64,000 bases of DNA from DASUPK01 sp963831605 (lineage in GTDB: Bacteria; Actinomycetota; Thermoleophilia; Solirubrobacterales; 70-9): contig CAWHQR010000003.1 of the NCBI GenBank assembly GCA_963831605.1, forward strand, positions 562,076 through 626,075, in the 5' to 3' direction. Each line of letters begins with the position of its first letter. The stretch's first letter is position 1. The translations under genes were made by a program, and so were the position numbers. The notes below the pieces were generated by a model. The model was not told the origin of the DNA, did no database searches, and saw only the letters and a list, made by a program, of their open reading frames with translations. Shown in pieces: positions 22,973 to 32,328 of this stretch.

Positions 22973-24465
22973 GCACCGTGGGGGCGGCGACCATTCTGCC
23001 CGGTCTGGAACCCGACCTGGATCGCGCCCGTCAGCTCGCGGCGACTGCGAACGTGGTCCCCGTCCGCTACCGCTTCATCGACGACTGCGAAACGCCCGTC
23101 AGCGCCTTTCTCAAGCTGCGCGGCGACGGGCCCGCCTTCCTGCTCGAGTCGGCCGAGCAGGGCCGGCTTGGGCGCTGGTCCTTCCTCGGCTTCCGCCCCC
23201 GTTCGGTGCTGCGCTGGTCGGACGGCAAGCTCACCGAGGACGATCGCGTGACCGACGCACCGGACCCGTACGCGGCGGCCGCCGAGTACCTGGGCCGATA
23301 CGAGATCGCTGAGCCCGACGAGTTGCCTCCCTTCGCGGGCGGCGCGGTCGGTTTCTTCGGCTATGACCTCGTCCGAACGGTCGAGCCGCTCCCGGAGCCC
23401 AACCCCGATCCGATCGGCCTCCCGGACATGGCCCTGATGATCACCGACGTGCTGGTGGCGTTCGACCACCAGCGTCACGAGGTCACGCTGATCGCCAACG
23501 CCTTCGTCGAGGACGGCGGGATCGAGGAGGCCTACGCGCGAGCGGTCGAGACGATCGGCGAGGTGCGCGAGCGGCTGCGTGACCCGGTCCCGGCGGTGGA
23601 GCCGGCGGTGGACAGGCCCCCGGTCGACTTTCAGCCCAACATGTCCCGGGAGCAATTCGAGGGGACCGTCTCGCGGATCATCGAATACGTCCACGCCGGC
23701 GATGCCTTCCAGGTCGTCCCCTCCCAGCGCTTCACTTCGCAGTGCCCGGTGGAGGCCTTCTCGATCTACCGCGGCCTGCGCACGGTCAACCCGTCGCCGT
23801 ACATGTACTTCCTCGACTTCGGCGACTTCGAGATCGCGGGCGCCTCGCCCGAGCCGCTCGTCAAGGTGACCGGGGACCGAGTCGAGACCAGGCCGATCGC
23901 CGGTACCTATCCGCGCGGCGCCGACGAGGAGGAGGACCGGCTGGCCGCGGAGCGCCTGCTCCAGGACCCGAAGGAGCGGGCGGAGCACGTGATGCTCGTC
24001 GACCTGGGGCGCAACGACCTGGGCCGCGTCTGCGAGTACGGCTCGGTCAGCGTCGACGAGCTGATGGTCGTCGAGACCTACTCGCACGTGCTCCACATCG
24101 TCAGCCAGGTCTCGGGCAAGCTGCGCCCCGACGTCAGCGCGATGGACGCCCTGCGCTCAATCCTCCCGGCCGGGACGCTCTCGGGCGCGCCGAAGGTGCG
24201 CGCGATGCAGATCATCGACGAGCTCGAACCGCAGAAACGCGGCCCGTATGGCGGCGCGGTCGGCTACCTGAGCTACACGCGCGATCTCGATACCGCCATC
24301 TACATCCGCTCGGTGGTGGTCAAGGACGGCCTTGTGCATGTGCAGGCCGGTGGCGGAACGGTCGCGGATGCTCAGCCGGCGTACGAGTACAACGAGTCGG
24401 TCAACAAGGCGAAGGCGGTCTTCCGCGCGGTGGAGCTCGCCGCAGAGCAGCCGGAGTGGTCGTGA
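22969..24465 (+). CDS. trpE: Anthranilate synthase component I
   Basis: Converts chorismate and ammonia to anthranilate. 498 residues: N-terminal domain with L-L-E-S (the Trp-binding LLES element), C-terminal chorismate-binding domain with P-S-P-Y-M-Y-F-L-D-F, G-A-S-P-E, R-P-I-A-G-T, D-L-G-R-N-D-L-G-R and G-A-P-K-V-R-A-M. The LLES motif indicates feedback inhibition by tryptophan. Overlaps hisIE and trpG by 4 nt each. Confidence 0.97.
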   Translation: MSTVGAATILPGLEPDLDRARQLAATANVVPVRYRFIDDCETPVSAFLKLRGDGPAFLLESAEQGRLGRWSFLGFRPRSVLRWSDGKLTEDDRVTDAPDPYAAAAEYLGRYEIAEPDELPPFAGGAVGFFGYDLVRTVEPLPEPNPDPIGLPDMALMITDVLVAFDHQRHEVTLIANAFVEDGGIEEAYARAVETIGEVRERLRDPVPAVEPAVDRPPVDFQPNMSREQFEGTVSRIIEYVHAGDAFQVVPSQRFTSQCPVEAFSIYRGLRTVNPSPYMYFLDFGDFEIAGASPEPLVKVTGDRVETRPIAGTYPRGADEEEDRLAAERLLQDPKERAEHVMLVDLGRNDLGRVCEYGSVSVDELMVVETYSHVLHIVSQVSGKLRPDVSAMDALRSILPAGTLSGAPKVRAMQIIDELEPQKRGPYGGAVGYLSYTRDLDTAIYIRSVVVKDGLVHVQAGGGTVADAQPAYEYNESVNKAKAVFRAVELAAEQPEWS

Positions 24466-25049
24466 GCGCACAGCGTGAACAAAGCGGTGTCGGTTCTGTA
24501 CTCGTCATCGACAACTACGACTCCTTCACCTACAACCTCGTCCAGTACCTCGGGGAGCTGGGCGCGGAGGTCGGTGTGGTCCGAAACGACAAGGCGAGCG
24601 TGGAGGAGCTGACCGGCCTGAAGCCCGATCGCCTGGTCGTCTCGCCAGGTCCGTGCACCCCGAAGGAGGCGGGCATCTCGGTGGAGGCGATCCGTTCCTT
24701 CGCCGAGGCGGGAACCCCGGTCCTCGGCGTCTGCCTCGGGCATCAGTCGCTGGTGGAGGCCTTCGGCGGCCGTGTGGTCCGCGGCGACCCGATCCACGGC
24801 AAGGACGCTGAGGTGAAGCACGACGGCCACGCGGTCTACGAGGGCCTCTCCAATCCGCTGGTGGCCGGCCGGTACCACTCGCTGGTCGCCGACCCGGACC
24901 TGCCAGACGAACTCGAGCTCACGTCCACCTACGGCGACGTGGTGATGGGAGTTCGACACCGCGAGCTGCCCGCCGAGGGGGTCCAGTTCCATCCCGAGTC
25001 CGTCCTCACCCCCCAGGGCAAGAAGCTGCTGGCCAACTTCCTCAAGTGA
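24462..25049 (+). CDS. trpG: Anthranilate synthase component II (glutamine amidotransferase)
   Basis: Supplies ammonia to TrpE. 195 residues: V-I-D-N-Y-D-S-F-T-Y-N-L at the N-terminus, nucleophile Cys in G-V-C-L-G-H-Q, and His/Glu in V-Q-F-H-P-E-S. GTG 24462 (4-nt overlap with trpE) is chosen over GTG near residue 10. It may also serve p-aminobenzoate synthesis, since TrpG and PabA are often shared. Confidence 0.95.
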   Translation: MSAQREQSGVGSVLVIDNYDSFTYNLVQYLGELGAEVGVVRNDKASVEELTGLKPDRLVVSPGPCTPKEAGISVEAIRSFAEAGTPVLGVCLGHQSLVEAFGGRVVRGDPIHGKDAEVKHDGHAVYEGLSNPLVAGRYHSLVADPDLPDELELTSTYGDVVMGVRHRELPAEGVQFHPESVLTPQGKKLLANFLK

Positions 25050-26092
25050 GTTCGACCATGCCCAACGACATCGTCACTCGCGCGATCGACGAGATCTGCT
25101 CCGGAGCCCACCTGACGGCCGATCACACCTCAGCCGCGCTCACGGAGATCATGGAGGGCAGGGCGAGCGAGGTGCAGACCGCGGCCTTCCTGATCTCGCT
25201 GCGCGCCAAGGGGGAGACGGTCTCCGAGCTCGTCGGTCTGGCGCGGACCATGCGGTCCCTCGCCGCGCACGTGGAGATCGACGAGCCCAGCCTGCTGGAC
25301 ACGGCGGGCACTGGCGGCGGTCCGACCACCTTCAACATCTCGACCACAGCCGCGCTGATCGCCGCCGGAGCGGGGTGCAAGGTCGCCAAGCACGGGAATC
25401 GCTCCGCCACGAGCAGATCCGGATCGGCCGACGTCCTGGAGGCCCTCGGGGTGGACATCGAGCTGGGTCCCACGGAGGTCGCGACCTGCATCGAGGAGGT
25501 CGGCTTCGGGTTCATGTTCGCGCCCAAGCACCACAGGGCGATGGCCCATGTGGTGCCGGTCCGCAAGGAGCTCGCGGTGCGAACGATCTTCAACTTCCTC
25601 GGGCCGCTCACCAACCCGGCCGGCGCGGCGACCCATCTGCTCGGCGTCTCCGACCGCGGCTACCAGGAGATCATCGCCGAGGCCCTGCTGCAGCTCGGCT
25701 GCTCCCACGCCCTGGTGGTGAACGCGGACGACGGCATCGACGAGCTCAGCGTCTTCTCCCGGACCCGGGTAATCGAGGTCGCTGAGGGAGGCACCGAGGA
25801 GTGGTTCGTCGAGCCGGGCGACTTCGGCCTCGGGACGGCGCCTCTGGATGCGATCCCCGGTGGCGAGCCTGCCGAGAACGCCGCGGTCGTCAAGCACGTC
25901 CTGGAGGGTGAGGGCGGTCCTGCCCGCGATGTTTCCCTGCTCAACGCCGGCGCCGCCATCTATGTCGCCGGGGTCGCGACCGATCTGGAGGATGGGATTG
26001 CCAAGGCGACGCACGCCGTTGACTCGGGAATCGCGTTCGATGTCCTCGCCCGCTTGGTGGAGCGCTCCCGCGAGCTCTCCGCCGCGAGCTAG
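25046..26092 (+). CDS. trpD: Anthranilate phosphoribosyltransferase
   Basis: Transfers phosphoribose to anthranilate. 348 residues: N-terminal helical region, PRPP loop D-T-A-G-T-G-G-G-P-T-T-F-N-I-S-T (one residue shorter than the common GTGGDGxxTFNIS form), K-H-G-N-R-S-A-T-S-R-S-G-S-A-D-V-L-E, V-R-K-E-L-A-V-R-T-I-F-N-F-L-G-P-L-T-N-P. GTG start overlapping trpG. Next gene trpC is 15 nt downstream. Confidence 0.95.
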   Translation: MSSTMPNDIVTRAIDEICSGAHLTADHTSAALTEIMEGRASEVQTAAFLISLRAKGETVSELVGLARTMRSLAAHVEIDEPSLLDTAGTGGGPTTFNISTTAALIAAGAGCKVAKHGNRSATSRSGSADVLEALGVDIELGPTEVATCIEEVGFGFMFAPKHHRAMAHVVPVRKELAVRTIFNFLGPLTNPAGAATHLLGVSDRGYQEIIAEALLQLGCSHALVVNADDGIDELSVFSRTRVIEVAEGGTEEWFVEPGDFGLGTAPLDAIPGGEPAENAAVVKHVLEGEGGPARDVSLLNAGAAIYVAGVATDLEDGIAKATHAVDSGIAFDVLARLVERSRELSAAS

Positions 26093-26107
26093 GGTGTCTC
26101 CGACGAG

Positions 26108-26914
26108 ATGGGCATGATCGAAGACCTGGTCGGCTCCGCGCGGGCAGGCGTGGAGCGACGAAGCGCCGAGTTGCCACTCGGGGATCTCGAGCAGCGCCTG
26201 GCCGAGCGGCCGGAGCAGCGCCCGTTCGGAGAAGCGCTGACGCGGCCCGGGCTCTCTGTGATCGCAGAATTCAAGCGCCGGTCTCCGAGCGCCGGCGAGA
26301 TCAGGCCGGGCGCAACGCCGGACGAGATCGCCCGCTCCTATGACGAAGCCGGAGCCGCGGCCCTGTCGGTCCTCACCGACGAGGCGCACTTCGGCGGCGC
26401 GCTCGCCGATCTGCGCGAGGCCCGAGCCGCCTGCGAGCTGCCGGTCCTCCAAAAGGACTTCATGGTCGACCGCTACCAGCTGTACGAGGCCGCCGTCGCG
26501 GGCGCTGACGCTGTGCTGTTGATCGTGGCCGCGCTCCACCCGGACTCGCTCTCGGCTCTCTACGACGAGGCCCGGGAGCTCGATCTGGACGTCGTCGTCG
26601 AGGTGCACAAGGAGCCGGAGCTCGAGACCGCGCTGGCCGTCGGCGCGGAGGTGATCGGGATCAACAATCGCAATCTCGACGATTTCAGCGTCGACGTCCA
26701 GACGACCTACGAGCTGATCACGGATGTCCCGGCCGGCAACACCGTCGTCTCGGAGAGCGGCATCGCCGATCGGGCCACGTTGGACGAGCTCGAGCGGGTC
26801 GGAGTGGATGCCGTCCTGATCGGCGAGGCGCTGATGCGCGCCGACGATCCGGGCGCGAAGCTCCGCGAGCTGATCGCGGACGAGGAGTCCACCCGCGAGC
26901 ATCTGCTGCCCTGA
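26108..26914 (+). CDS. trpC: Indole-3-glycerol phosphate synthase
   Basis: Closes the indole ring. 268 residues of TIM barrel: V-I-A-E-F-K-R-R-S-P-S-A-G with the catalytic Glu/Lys, L-Q-K-D-F-M-V-D, I-G-I-N-N-R-N-L, S-E-S-G-I, and V-L-I-G-E-A-L-M. ATG at 26108; it ends the first trp block. htrA follows after 64 nt. Confidence 0.96.
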   Translation: MGMIEDLVGSARAGVERRSAELPLGDLEQRLAERPEQRPFGEALTRPGLSVIAEFKRRSPSAGEIRPGATPDEIARSYDEAGAAALSVLTDEAHFGGALADLREARAACELPVLQKDFMVDRYQLYEAAVAGADAVLLIVAALHPDSLSALYDEARELDLDVVVEVHKEPELETALAVGAEVIGINNRNLDDFSVDVQTTYELITDVPAGNTVVSESGIADRATLDELERVGVDAVLIGEALMRADDPGAKLRELIADEESTREHLLP

Positions 26915-26957
26915 GTAATTAGACAACCCGAAGAACCTGCTTAGAGACGGTTAAGCG

Positions 26958-26978
26958 GCGGGTCCCACACTGACCCGC
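26958..26978 (+). promoter_or_regulatory. Hairpin abutting the htrA start codon
   Basis: Arms GCGGGTC (26958-26964) and GACCCGC (26972-26978) with a 7-nt loop end exactly at the htrA ATG. CACACT at 26966-26971, 7 nt before the ATG, could be a degenerate -10 box of a leaderless promoter. No Shine-Dalgarno is visible. Confidence 0.4.
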
Positions 26979-28184
26979 ATGCAGTCGCTGAAGAGATTCC
27001 TCTCCACGAGCTTCGGGTCCGCCGTCGCGGGCGGCACCGTCGTGCTGGTCGTCGGCCTCATCCTGATCCAGGCCGGTGCCGTCGATACGAACAACGACCA
27101 GAGCTCGGCGCCGCTGATTGCGCCGGCCGCGCTGGCGCGTCCGGCCAGCAACTCGAACCAGGGCCTGACCGTCCACGACATCTACCAGCGCGATGGCAGC
27201 GGAGTCGCTTTCATCCGCTCGACGATCGTGCAGAAGACGCAGTCGGTCTTCGGCCTCCCGCAGCAGCAGTCGAGCGAGGCCACCGGATCCGGCTTCCTGA
27301 TCGACAACAGCGGGCACATCCTCACGAATGCCCACGTGGTCGAGGGTGCGAAGACCGTCACCGTCCAGCTCGGCGACGGCGCCGAGCAGAACGCCCAGGT
27401 GGTGGGCAGTGATCCCTCCAGCGACGTCGCGCTCCTTAAGGTCGACAACACCGAGGGCGCCAGCCCGCTGCCTCTGGGCGACTCATCGAAGGTTCAGGTC
27501 GGCGACCCGGTCATCGCGATCGGCAATCCGTTCGCACTCGACCGCACCGTGACGAGCGGGATCGTCTCGGCGCTCCAGCGCCAGATCCAGGCTCCCAACG
27601 GCTTCTCGATCTCCGACGTGATCCAGACGGACGCGGCGATCAACCCCGGAAACTCGGGCGGGCCGCTGATCAACGGAAATGGCGAGGTGATCGGCATCAA
27701 CTCGCAGATCGAGAGCCAGAGCGGCGGCAACGTGGGCATCGGCTTCGCCGTCCCGATCAAGACCGCCGCCGATGTCGCCACGCAGCTGGAGAGCGGCGGC
27801 CAGGTCCACCAGGCTTACCTCGGGCTCTCCGGCGGGGACATCACCCCGGAGATCGCCCACGCTCTCAACCTCCCCGTCAACCAGGGCGTCCTGATCGAGC
27901 GTGTACTGAGCGGCGGTCCCGCCGCCGACGCCGGGATCAAGGGCGCGACGGGTCAGGCCACGATCGCAGGACAGACCTTCCCCGTCGGCGGCGACATCAT
28001 CACCAAGGTCGACGGCAAGCCGATCGCCGGCATGAGTGACGTGATCTCGGCCGTCAACGGACACGAGCCCGGCGACGAGATCACGCTGACGATCTTCAGC
28101 GGGGGCCAGCAGCACGACGTCACCGTCAAGCTCGGCGACCGCCCCTCGCACGTCCAGGACTCGAACTCCAGCTCTCTTCCCTAG
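26979..28184 (+). CDS. htrA: HtrA/DegP-type membrane-anchored serine protease
   Basis: Extracytoplasmic quality-control protease. 401 residues. An uncleaved N-terminal anchor (GGTVVLVVGLILIQAGAV) precedes a trypsin-like domain with the triad His in T-N-A-H-V-V, Asp in S-S-D-V-A-L-L, and Ser in P-G-N-S-G-G-P-L. A C-terminal PDZ domain follows (about 280-385; HQAYLGLSGGDITPEIAHAL, V-D-G-K-P-I-A-G). Typical length. Its stop codon directly abuts the stop codon of the convergent reductase gene (CTAGCTAG). Confidence 0.94.
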   Translation: MQSLKRFLSTSFGSAVAGGTVVLVVGLILIQAGAVDTNNDQSSAPLIAPAALARPASNSNQGLTVHDIYQRDGSGVAFIRSTIVQKTQSVFGLPQQQSSEATGSGFLIDNSGHILTNAHVVEGAKTVTVQLGDGAEQNAQVVGSDPSSDVALLKVDNTEGASPLPLGDSSKVQVGDPVIAIGNPFALDRTVTSGIVSALQRQIQAPNGFSISDVIQTDAAINPGNSGGPLINGNGEVIGINSQIESQSGGNVGIGFAVPIKTAADVATQLESGGQVHQAYLGLSGGDITPEIAHALNLPVNQGVLIERVLSGGPAADAGIKGATGQATIAGQTFPVGGDIITKVDGKPIAGMSDVISAVNGHEPGDEITLTIFSGGQQHDVTVKLGDRPSHVQDSNSSSLP

Positions 28185-29225
28185 CTAGGCGCGCGCGGCT
28201 ACGACGCCGTGCTCGACCAGGCTCTCGCCGGTCTCGGCGATCGTGTCCTCGATCGGCCGTGGGGACCAGCCCAGGATGCTTCGCGCTCGCTCGGAGCTGA
28301 ACTCCGTGCTCTTGCCGAGGCTGCCGATCACTGAGCGGATCTCGCCGTCGAAGAGGGACATCGCCCGGACCATCAGGTCCGGCACGGTGCGCGTCGGCAC
28401 CTTGGACGCCGAGTCGCCGAGCCGCTCGCGCAGGACCTTCCCGACGTCGGCCATCCAGAGGAACTTGGTGACGGCGATGAAGCGCTGGCCACCCGCCTCG
28501 GGGGAGGTCAACGCCCGGATCTCGAGGTCGGCGACGTCGCGCACGTCCACGAAGCTGAAGCCGAGCCTGGGCACGCCGGGCATCCCCTTGAGGAGCCGCT
28601 CGATCGTCTGCAGCGAATAGGAGAGGTCGTCGGTCAGGAGCGGGCCGATGATCGCTCCCGGGTTGACCGCCGCGAGCCGGTCCTCGGCGCCGCGCTCCTT
28701 GACCAGATCCCAGGCGGCGCGCTCCGCGATCGTCTTCGAGCGGGCGTAGGGCGTCATGTCGGTGTCGTCCGGGTCCGCCCAGTCCTGCTCGTCGAGGGGG
28801 CGCGCTCCGTTGCCCGACGTTCGCCTGACCGCCGCGATCGAGGACGTGGTGACCACCCGCTTGACCCCGGCGTCGAGCGCGATCCGCAGCACCCGCAGCG
28901 TTCCCTCGCGGGCCGGGACGATCAGCTCATCCGGGTCCTTGGGCTGCTTCGGGGGGAAGGGGGAGGCGACGTGGAGCACGTAGTCGCAGCCCTCGATCGC
29001 GTGCTGCCAGTGATCGTCGCTGGTCAGGTCCGCCTGATGAACGGTGAGGTGGTGCCCCGGATCGACCTGCGAGGCGATCGCCGCGTGGACCTCGGGCTCG
29101 CGAGATGGATTGCGGATCGTCGTCCTGACGGCGTATCCGCGTTTGAGGAGCTCCACGATGCACCAGCCGCCCAGATAGCCGGAGCCGCCGGTGACTAGAA
29201 CTGTCTTGCCGTCACCCTCTGCCAT
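28185..29225 (-). CDS. NAD(P)-dependent aldehyde/dihydroflavonol-type reductase (extended SDR)
   Basis: 346 residues of the extended short-chain dehydrogenase fold: nucleotide site V-T-G-G-S-G-Y-L-G-G, A-D-L-T, H-V-A-S-P-F, catalytic Ser in T-S-S-I-A-A-V, and Y-A-R-S-K (YxxxK). This resembles dihydroflavonol reductase and yeast-type aldehyde reductases, acting on small carbonyl compounds; the substrate is unknown. ATG 29225. The upstream cfa gene ends inside the first codons of this gene (31-nt overlap), so the two are probably an operon. Confidence 0.88.
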   Translation of the reverse strand: MAEGDGKTVLVTGGSGYLGGWCIVELLKRGYAVRTTIRNPSREPEVHAAIASQVDPGHHLTVHQADLTSDDHWQHAIEGCDYVLHVASPFPPKQPKDPDELIVPAREGTLRVLRIALDAGVKRVVTTSSIAAVRRTSGNGARPLDEQDWADPDDTDMTPYARSKTIAERAAWDLVKERGAEDRLAAVNPGAIIGPLLTDDLSYSLQTIERLLKGMPGVPRLGFSFVDVRDVADLEIRALTSPEAGGQRFIAVTKFLWMADVGKVLRERLGDSASKVPTRTVPDLMVRAMSLFDGEIRSVIGSLGKSTEFSSERARSILGWSPRPIEDTIAETGESLVEHGVVAARA

Positions 29226-30439
29226 TCGTCCTCCGTGACCCTAGTCGAGTGATGGGGCTTCGCGAAGACGACCTGCACATCCCGCAGGCGCCGTTCGCGG
29301 AAGCCGGCTTCGCTCATCGCCAGCCAGAGTGTCCAGAGGCGGCGGAACGGCTCGTCGTAGCCGAGCTCGGCCGCGAGGTCCGCGTTGGCCAGGAAACGCT
29401 CGCGCCAGAGCTCGAGCGTGCGCGCGTAGTGCGCGCCGATCTCCTCCAGCCAGATCGTGCTCATGTCGGTCTCCTGCGCGATGCATCGCTGGATCAGCTC
29501 GACCGACGGCAGGCAGCCGCCGGGGAAGATCAGCTTGTTGGAGAAGCTCTGGGTCGCCTTCTCCTGCTCGTAGAGGCGGTCGTCGATCGCGATCGCCTGC
29601 AGGAAGAAGAGGCCGTCGGGCTCGAGCAGCTCTGAGCAGCGGCGGAAGTACTCGTCGAAGTACTGCCAGCCGACCGCCTCGATCATCTCCAGCGAGACGA
29701 GCTTCGTGTAGCGGCCGCGGAGGTCCCGGTAGTCCTCGAGCAGCACCCTGACGCGATCCTCGACGCCCGCGTCGGCGATTCGGCGGAGGGCTCCCTCGCG
29801 CTGCTCCGTGGAGATCGTCGTCGTGGTCACCCGGCAGCCGTAGTTGGCGGCGGCATGGGTCGCCATCGCGCCCCAGCCCGTGCCGATCTCGAGCAGGTGG
29901 TCGTCCGGCCCGAGCTCGAGCGCCTGGCAGATGCGTTCGAGGCGGTTGCGCTGCGCCTCGCCGAGGCTCGCCTCGGGATCCGGGAAGACGCCCGACGAAT
30001 ACATCATCGACTCGTCCAGAAACAGGGCGAAGAGATCATTGCCCAGGTCGTAGTGCGCCGAGATGTGGCGGCGAGCCGCCCGCTTGTTGTTGCGCGGCAC
30101 CCGCCAAAGAGTCCGCTGGATCGGAGAGAGGATGGGGTGGAGGCGCCTGCGGAGACGGTCGAGCGGCCCCAGGTTGCGGACCGCGATCCGCATGAGACCG
30201 ACCAGGTCCATGCAGTCCCAGAGGCCGTCGCGATATGCCTCGCCCAGACCCACGCTCCCGCCGAGCAACGCCCGGTAGAAGGCGGGGGAGTGGATCTCGA
30301 CGGCGGCGCTGAGATCGGCGTCGGGATCTCCGAAGCGGAGTTTCCGGCCATCGGGCTCGGTCAATTCCAGGCTGCCGCCGCGCATCCGGGAGAACGCGCC
30401 GAGAGCCAGTCGCCTGGACGCCGACTCGATCGCGGTCAT
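29195..30439 (-). CDS. cfa: Cyclopropane-fatty-acyl-phospholipid synthase family methyltransferase
   Basis: Adds a methylene group from SAM to unsaturated acyl chains of membrane lipids. 414 residues: N-terminal lipid-binding region, H-Y-D-L-G-N-D-L-F, S-M-M-Y-S-S-G-V-F, SAM site L-E-I-G-T-G-W-G-A-M-A, T-T-I-S-T-E-Q, S-L-E-M-I-E-A-V-G, and F-I-F-P-G-G-type I-F-P-G-G-C-L-P-S. ATG 30439 is preceded by non-coding DNA shared with the divergent trpF. Could also be a mycolic-type or methylating relative; the overall form is Cfa. Confidence 0.92.
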   Translation of the reverse strand: MTAIESASRRLALGAFSRMRGGSLELTEPDGRKLRFGDPDADLSAAVEIHSPAFYRALLGGSVGLGEAYRDGLWDCMDLVGLMRIAVRNLGPLDRLRRRLHPILSPIQRTLWRVPRNNKRAARRHISAHYDLGNDLFALFLDESMMYSSGVFPDPEASLGEAQRNRLERICQALELGPDDHLLEIGTGWGAMATHAAANYGCRVTTTTISTEQREGALRRIADAGVEDRVRVLLEDYRDLRGRYTKLVSLEMIEAVGWQYFDEYFRRCSELLEPDGLFFLQAIAIDDRLYEQEKATQSFSNKLIFPGGCLPSVELIQRCIAQETDMSTIWLEEIGAHYARTLELWRERFLANADLAAELGYDEPFRRLWTLWLAMSEAGFRERRLRDVQVVFAKPHHSTRVTEDEWQRVTARQF

Positions 30440-30496
30440 GGACCGGGAGCCTACTTCCCGGAATGCCTGCTCGCATGGAAGAAATGTGAATCCGCC

Positions 30497-30502
30497 TACC
30501 CT
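30497..30502 (+). promoter_or_regulatory. -10 box of probably leaderless trpFBA promoter
   Basis: TACCCT lies 6 nt before the trpF ATG and no ribosome site is present. It falls in the 69-nt cfa/trpF divergent gap. Confidence 0.5.
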
Positions 30503-30508
30503 TGTCGC

Positions 30509-31156
30509 ATGGCCAAGGTCAAGGTCTGCGGAATGACGAGCCTCGCCGACGCGGAACACGCGGCGAGCCTCGGCGCCTGGGCTATCGGGCTGATCCATCA
30601 CCCCGATAGTCCGCGCTACGTGAAGCCGGACGTCGCCGAGGAGATCGGGGCGGCCCTGAAGCGCCGCTGCGAGGTCGCCGGCGTTTTCGTCAATTCGACC
30701 CTCGAGGATGTGATCGAAGCCGCCGAGCGGGAGAACCTCACCCTGCTGCAGTTCCACGGCGAGGAGGGCCCGGCGTTCTGCGTCGAGGCGAGCCGCCGCA
30801 CCGGCGCGAAGGTGATCAAGGCCATGCGCATCAACAGCCCCGCCGACGTCCAGGCGGCCGAGGCGTTCCGCACGAACTTCCATCTCTTCGACGCCTACTG
30901 GCACGGGATCCACGGCGGGACGGGCAAGAGCTTCGACTGGGACCTCGTGTCCAAGCATCGCTCGAAGGTGCCGATGATCCTGGCCGGCGGCCTGAACGCC
31001 GAGAACGTCGCGGGGGCGATCGAGCTGGTGAAGCCGTACGCGGTCGACGTGGTCACCGGGGTGGAGGCAGAGCCCGGGCGCAAGGATCACGCCAAGGTGG
31101 AGGCGTTCCTGACTGCGGCCGGCGTCGAGCAGGCCCCGCGAGTGACGGCGCCATGA
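30509..31156 (+). CDS. trpF: Phosphoribosylanthranilate isomerase
   Basis: Amadori rearrangement step of tryptophan synthesis. 215 residues: V-K-V-C-G-M-T with the catalytic Cys, G-L-I-H-H-P-D-S-P-R-Y, V-F-V-N-S-T, L-Q-F-H-G-E-E, and L-A-G-G-L-N-A-E-N-V. The usual aspartate region reads L-F-D-A-Y-W-H-G-I-H-G-G-T-G-K-S-F-D-W. Overlaps trpB by 4 nt and starts the second trp block. Confidence 0.95.
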   Translation: MAKVKVCGMTSLADAEHAASLGAWAIGLIHHPDSPRYVKPDVAEEIGAALKRRCEVAGVFVNSTLEDVIEAAERENLTLLQFHGEEGPAFCVEASRRTGAKVIKAMRINSPADVQAAEAFRTNFHLFDAYWHGIHGGTGKSFDWDLVSKHRSKVPMILAGGLNAENVAGAIELVKPYAVDVVTGVEAEPGRKDHAKVEAFLTAAGVEQAPRVTAP

Positions 31157-32328
31157 GCACCGCGGTGGAGGAGCGATTCGGCCCCTACGGCGGCCGCTTC
31201 GTTCCCGAGACGCTGATCGCGGCGCTCGACGAGCTCAGTGCAGCCTGGGCCGAGGCGCGGGACGACGAGGGCTTCCAGTCCGAGCTGTCGGTGCTGCTTC
31301 GCGATTTCGTCGGCCGGCCCACGCCCCTGTATCTGGCCGAGCGCCTCTCGGAGCGGGTGGGGAGGCGGGTCTACCTGAAGCGAGAGGACCTCGCACACAC
31401 CGGAGCGCACAAGATCAACAACGCGGTCGGACAGGCGCTGCTCGCCCGCCGGATGGGCAAGACGCGGATCATCGCCGAGACCGGGGCGGGGCAGCACGGC
31501 GTCGCGACGGCGACCGCATGCGCCCTGTTCGGCCTCGAGTGCGCCGTCTACATGGGCAGCGAGGACATCCGCCGTCAGGCGCCCAACGTCGAGCGGATGC
31601 GGCTGCTCGGCGCCGAGGTGATGCCGGTCGAGGCCGGTGCGCGCACTCTGAAGGAGGCCGTCAGCGCCGCGATCCGCGATTGGGTCGCATCCGTCGCTGA
31701 CACGCACTACGTGATCGGGTCCGTCGTCGGCCCGGCCCCGTATCCGGCGCTCGTCCGCGACCTGCAACGGGTGATCGGCGACGAGGCCCGCAGCCAGGCG
31801 CTCGACGCCGAGGGCTCGCTGCCGGCTCGCGTGATCGCCTGCGTCGGCGGGGGCTCCAACGCGATCGGCAGCTTCTATGCCTTCCTCGAGGATCCCGTCG
31901 AGCTGGTCGGCGTCGAGGCGGCGGGTGAGGGCCTCGACAGCGGCCACCACGGCGCCTCGCTCGTGGCGGGCAGCACTGGCGTCCTGCATGGCGCGCTCTC
32001 GTCGGTGCTCGCCGACGATCAGGGCCAGATTCTCGAAGCCCACTCCGTCTCAGCCGGCCTCGACTACCCGGGCGTCGGGCCCGAGCACGCCCACCTGCGG
32101 GATTCGGGCCGTGCGAGGTACGAGTCCGCCACCGACGCCGAGGCCCTGCGGGCGTTTCGCGAGCTGGCGCGTTTGGAGGGGATCATCCCCGCGCTCGAGC
32201 CCGCACACGCCATCGCCTGGCTCCTCGAGAACGGCGGTGGCGACGGCTACGACGTGCTCACGCTGAGCGGGCGCGGCGACAAGGACATGGACGAGGTGAC
32301 CTCCAAGCTCGGCGATCTCGATGGCTGA
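31153..32328 (+). CDS. trpB: Tryptophan synthase beta chain
   Basis: PLP enzyme joining indole and serine. 391 residues, TrpB1 type: F-G-P-Y-G-G-R-F-V-P-E-T-L at the N-terminus, PLP Lys in H-T-G-A-H-K-I-N-N, E-T-G-A-G-Q-H-G-V, G-G-G-S-N-A-I-G, and G-R-G-D-K-D at the C-terminus. ATG overlaps trpF; the stop overlaps trpA by 8 nt. Confidence 0.97.
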   Translation: MSTAVEERFGPYGGRFVPETLIAALDELSAAWAEARDDEGFQSELSVLLRDFVGRPTPLYLAERLSERVGRRVYLKREDLAHTGAHKINNAVGQALLARRMGKTRIIAETGAGQHGVATATACALFGLECAVYMGSEDIRRQAPNVERMRLLGAEVMPVEAGARTLKEAVSAAIRDWVASVADTHYVIGSVVGPAPYPALVRDLQRVIGDEARSQALDAEGSLPARVIACVGGGSNAIGSFYAFLEDPVELVGVEAAGEGLDSGHHGASLVAGSTGVLHGALSSVLADDQGQILEAHSVSAGLDYPGVGPEHAHLRDSGRARYESATDAEALRAFRELARLEGIIPALEPAHAIAWLLENGGGDGYDVLTLSGRGDKDMDEVTSKLGDLDG

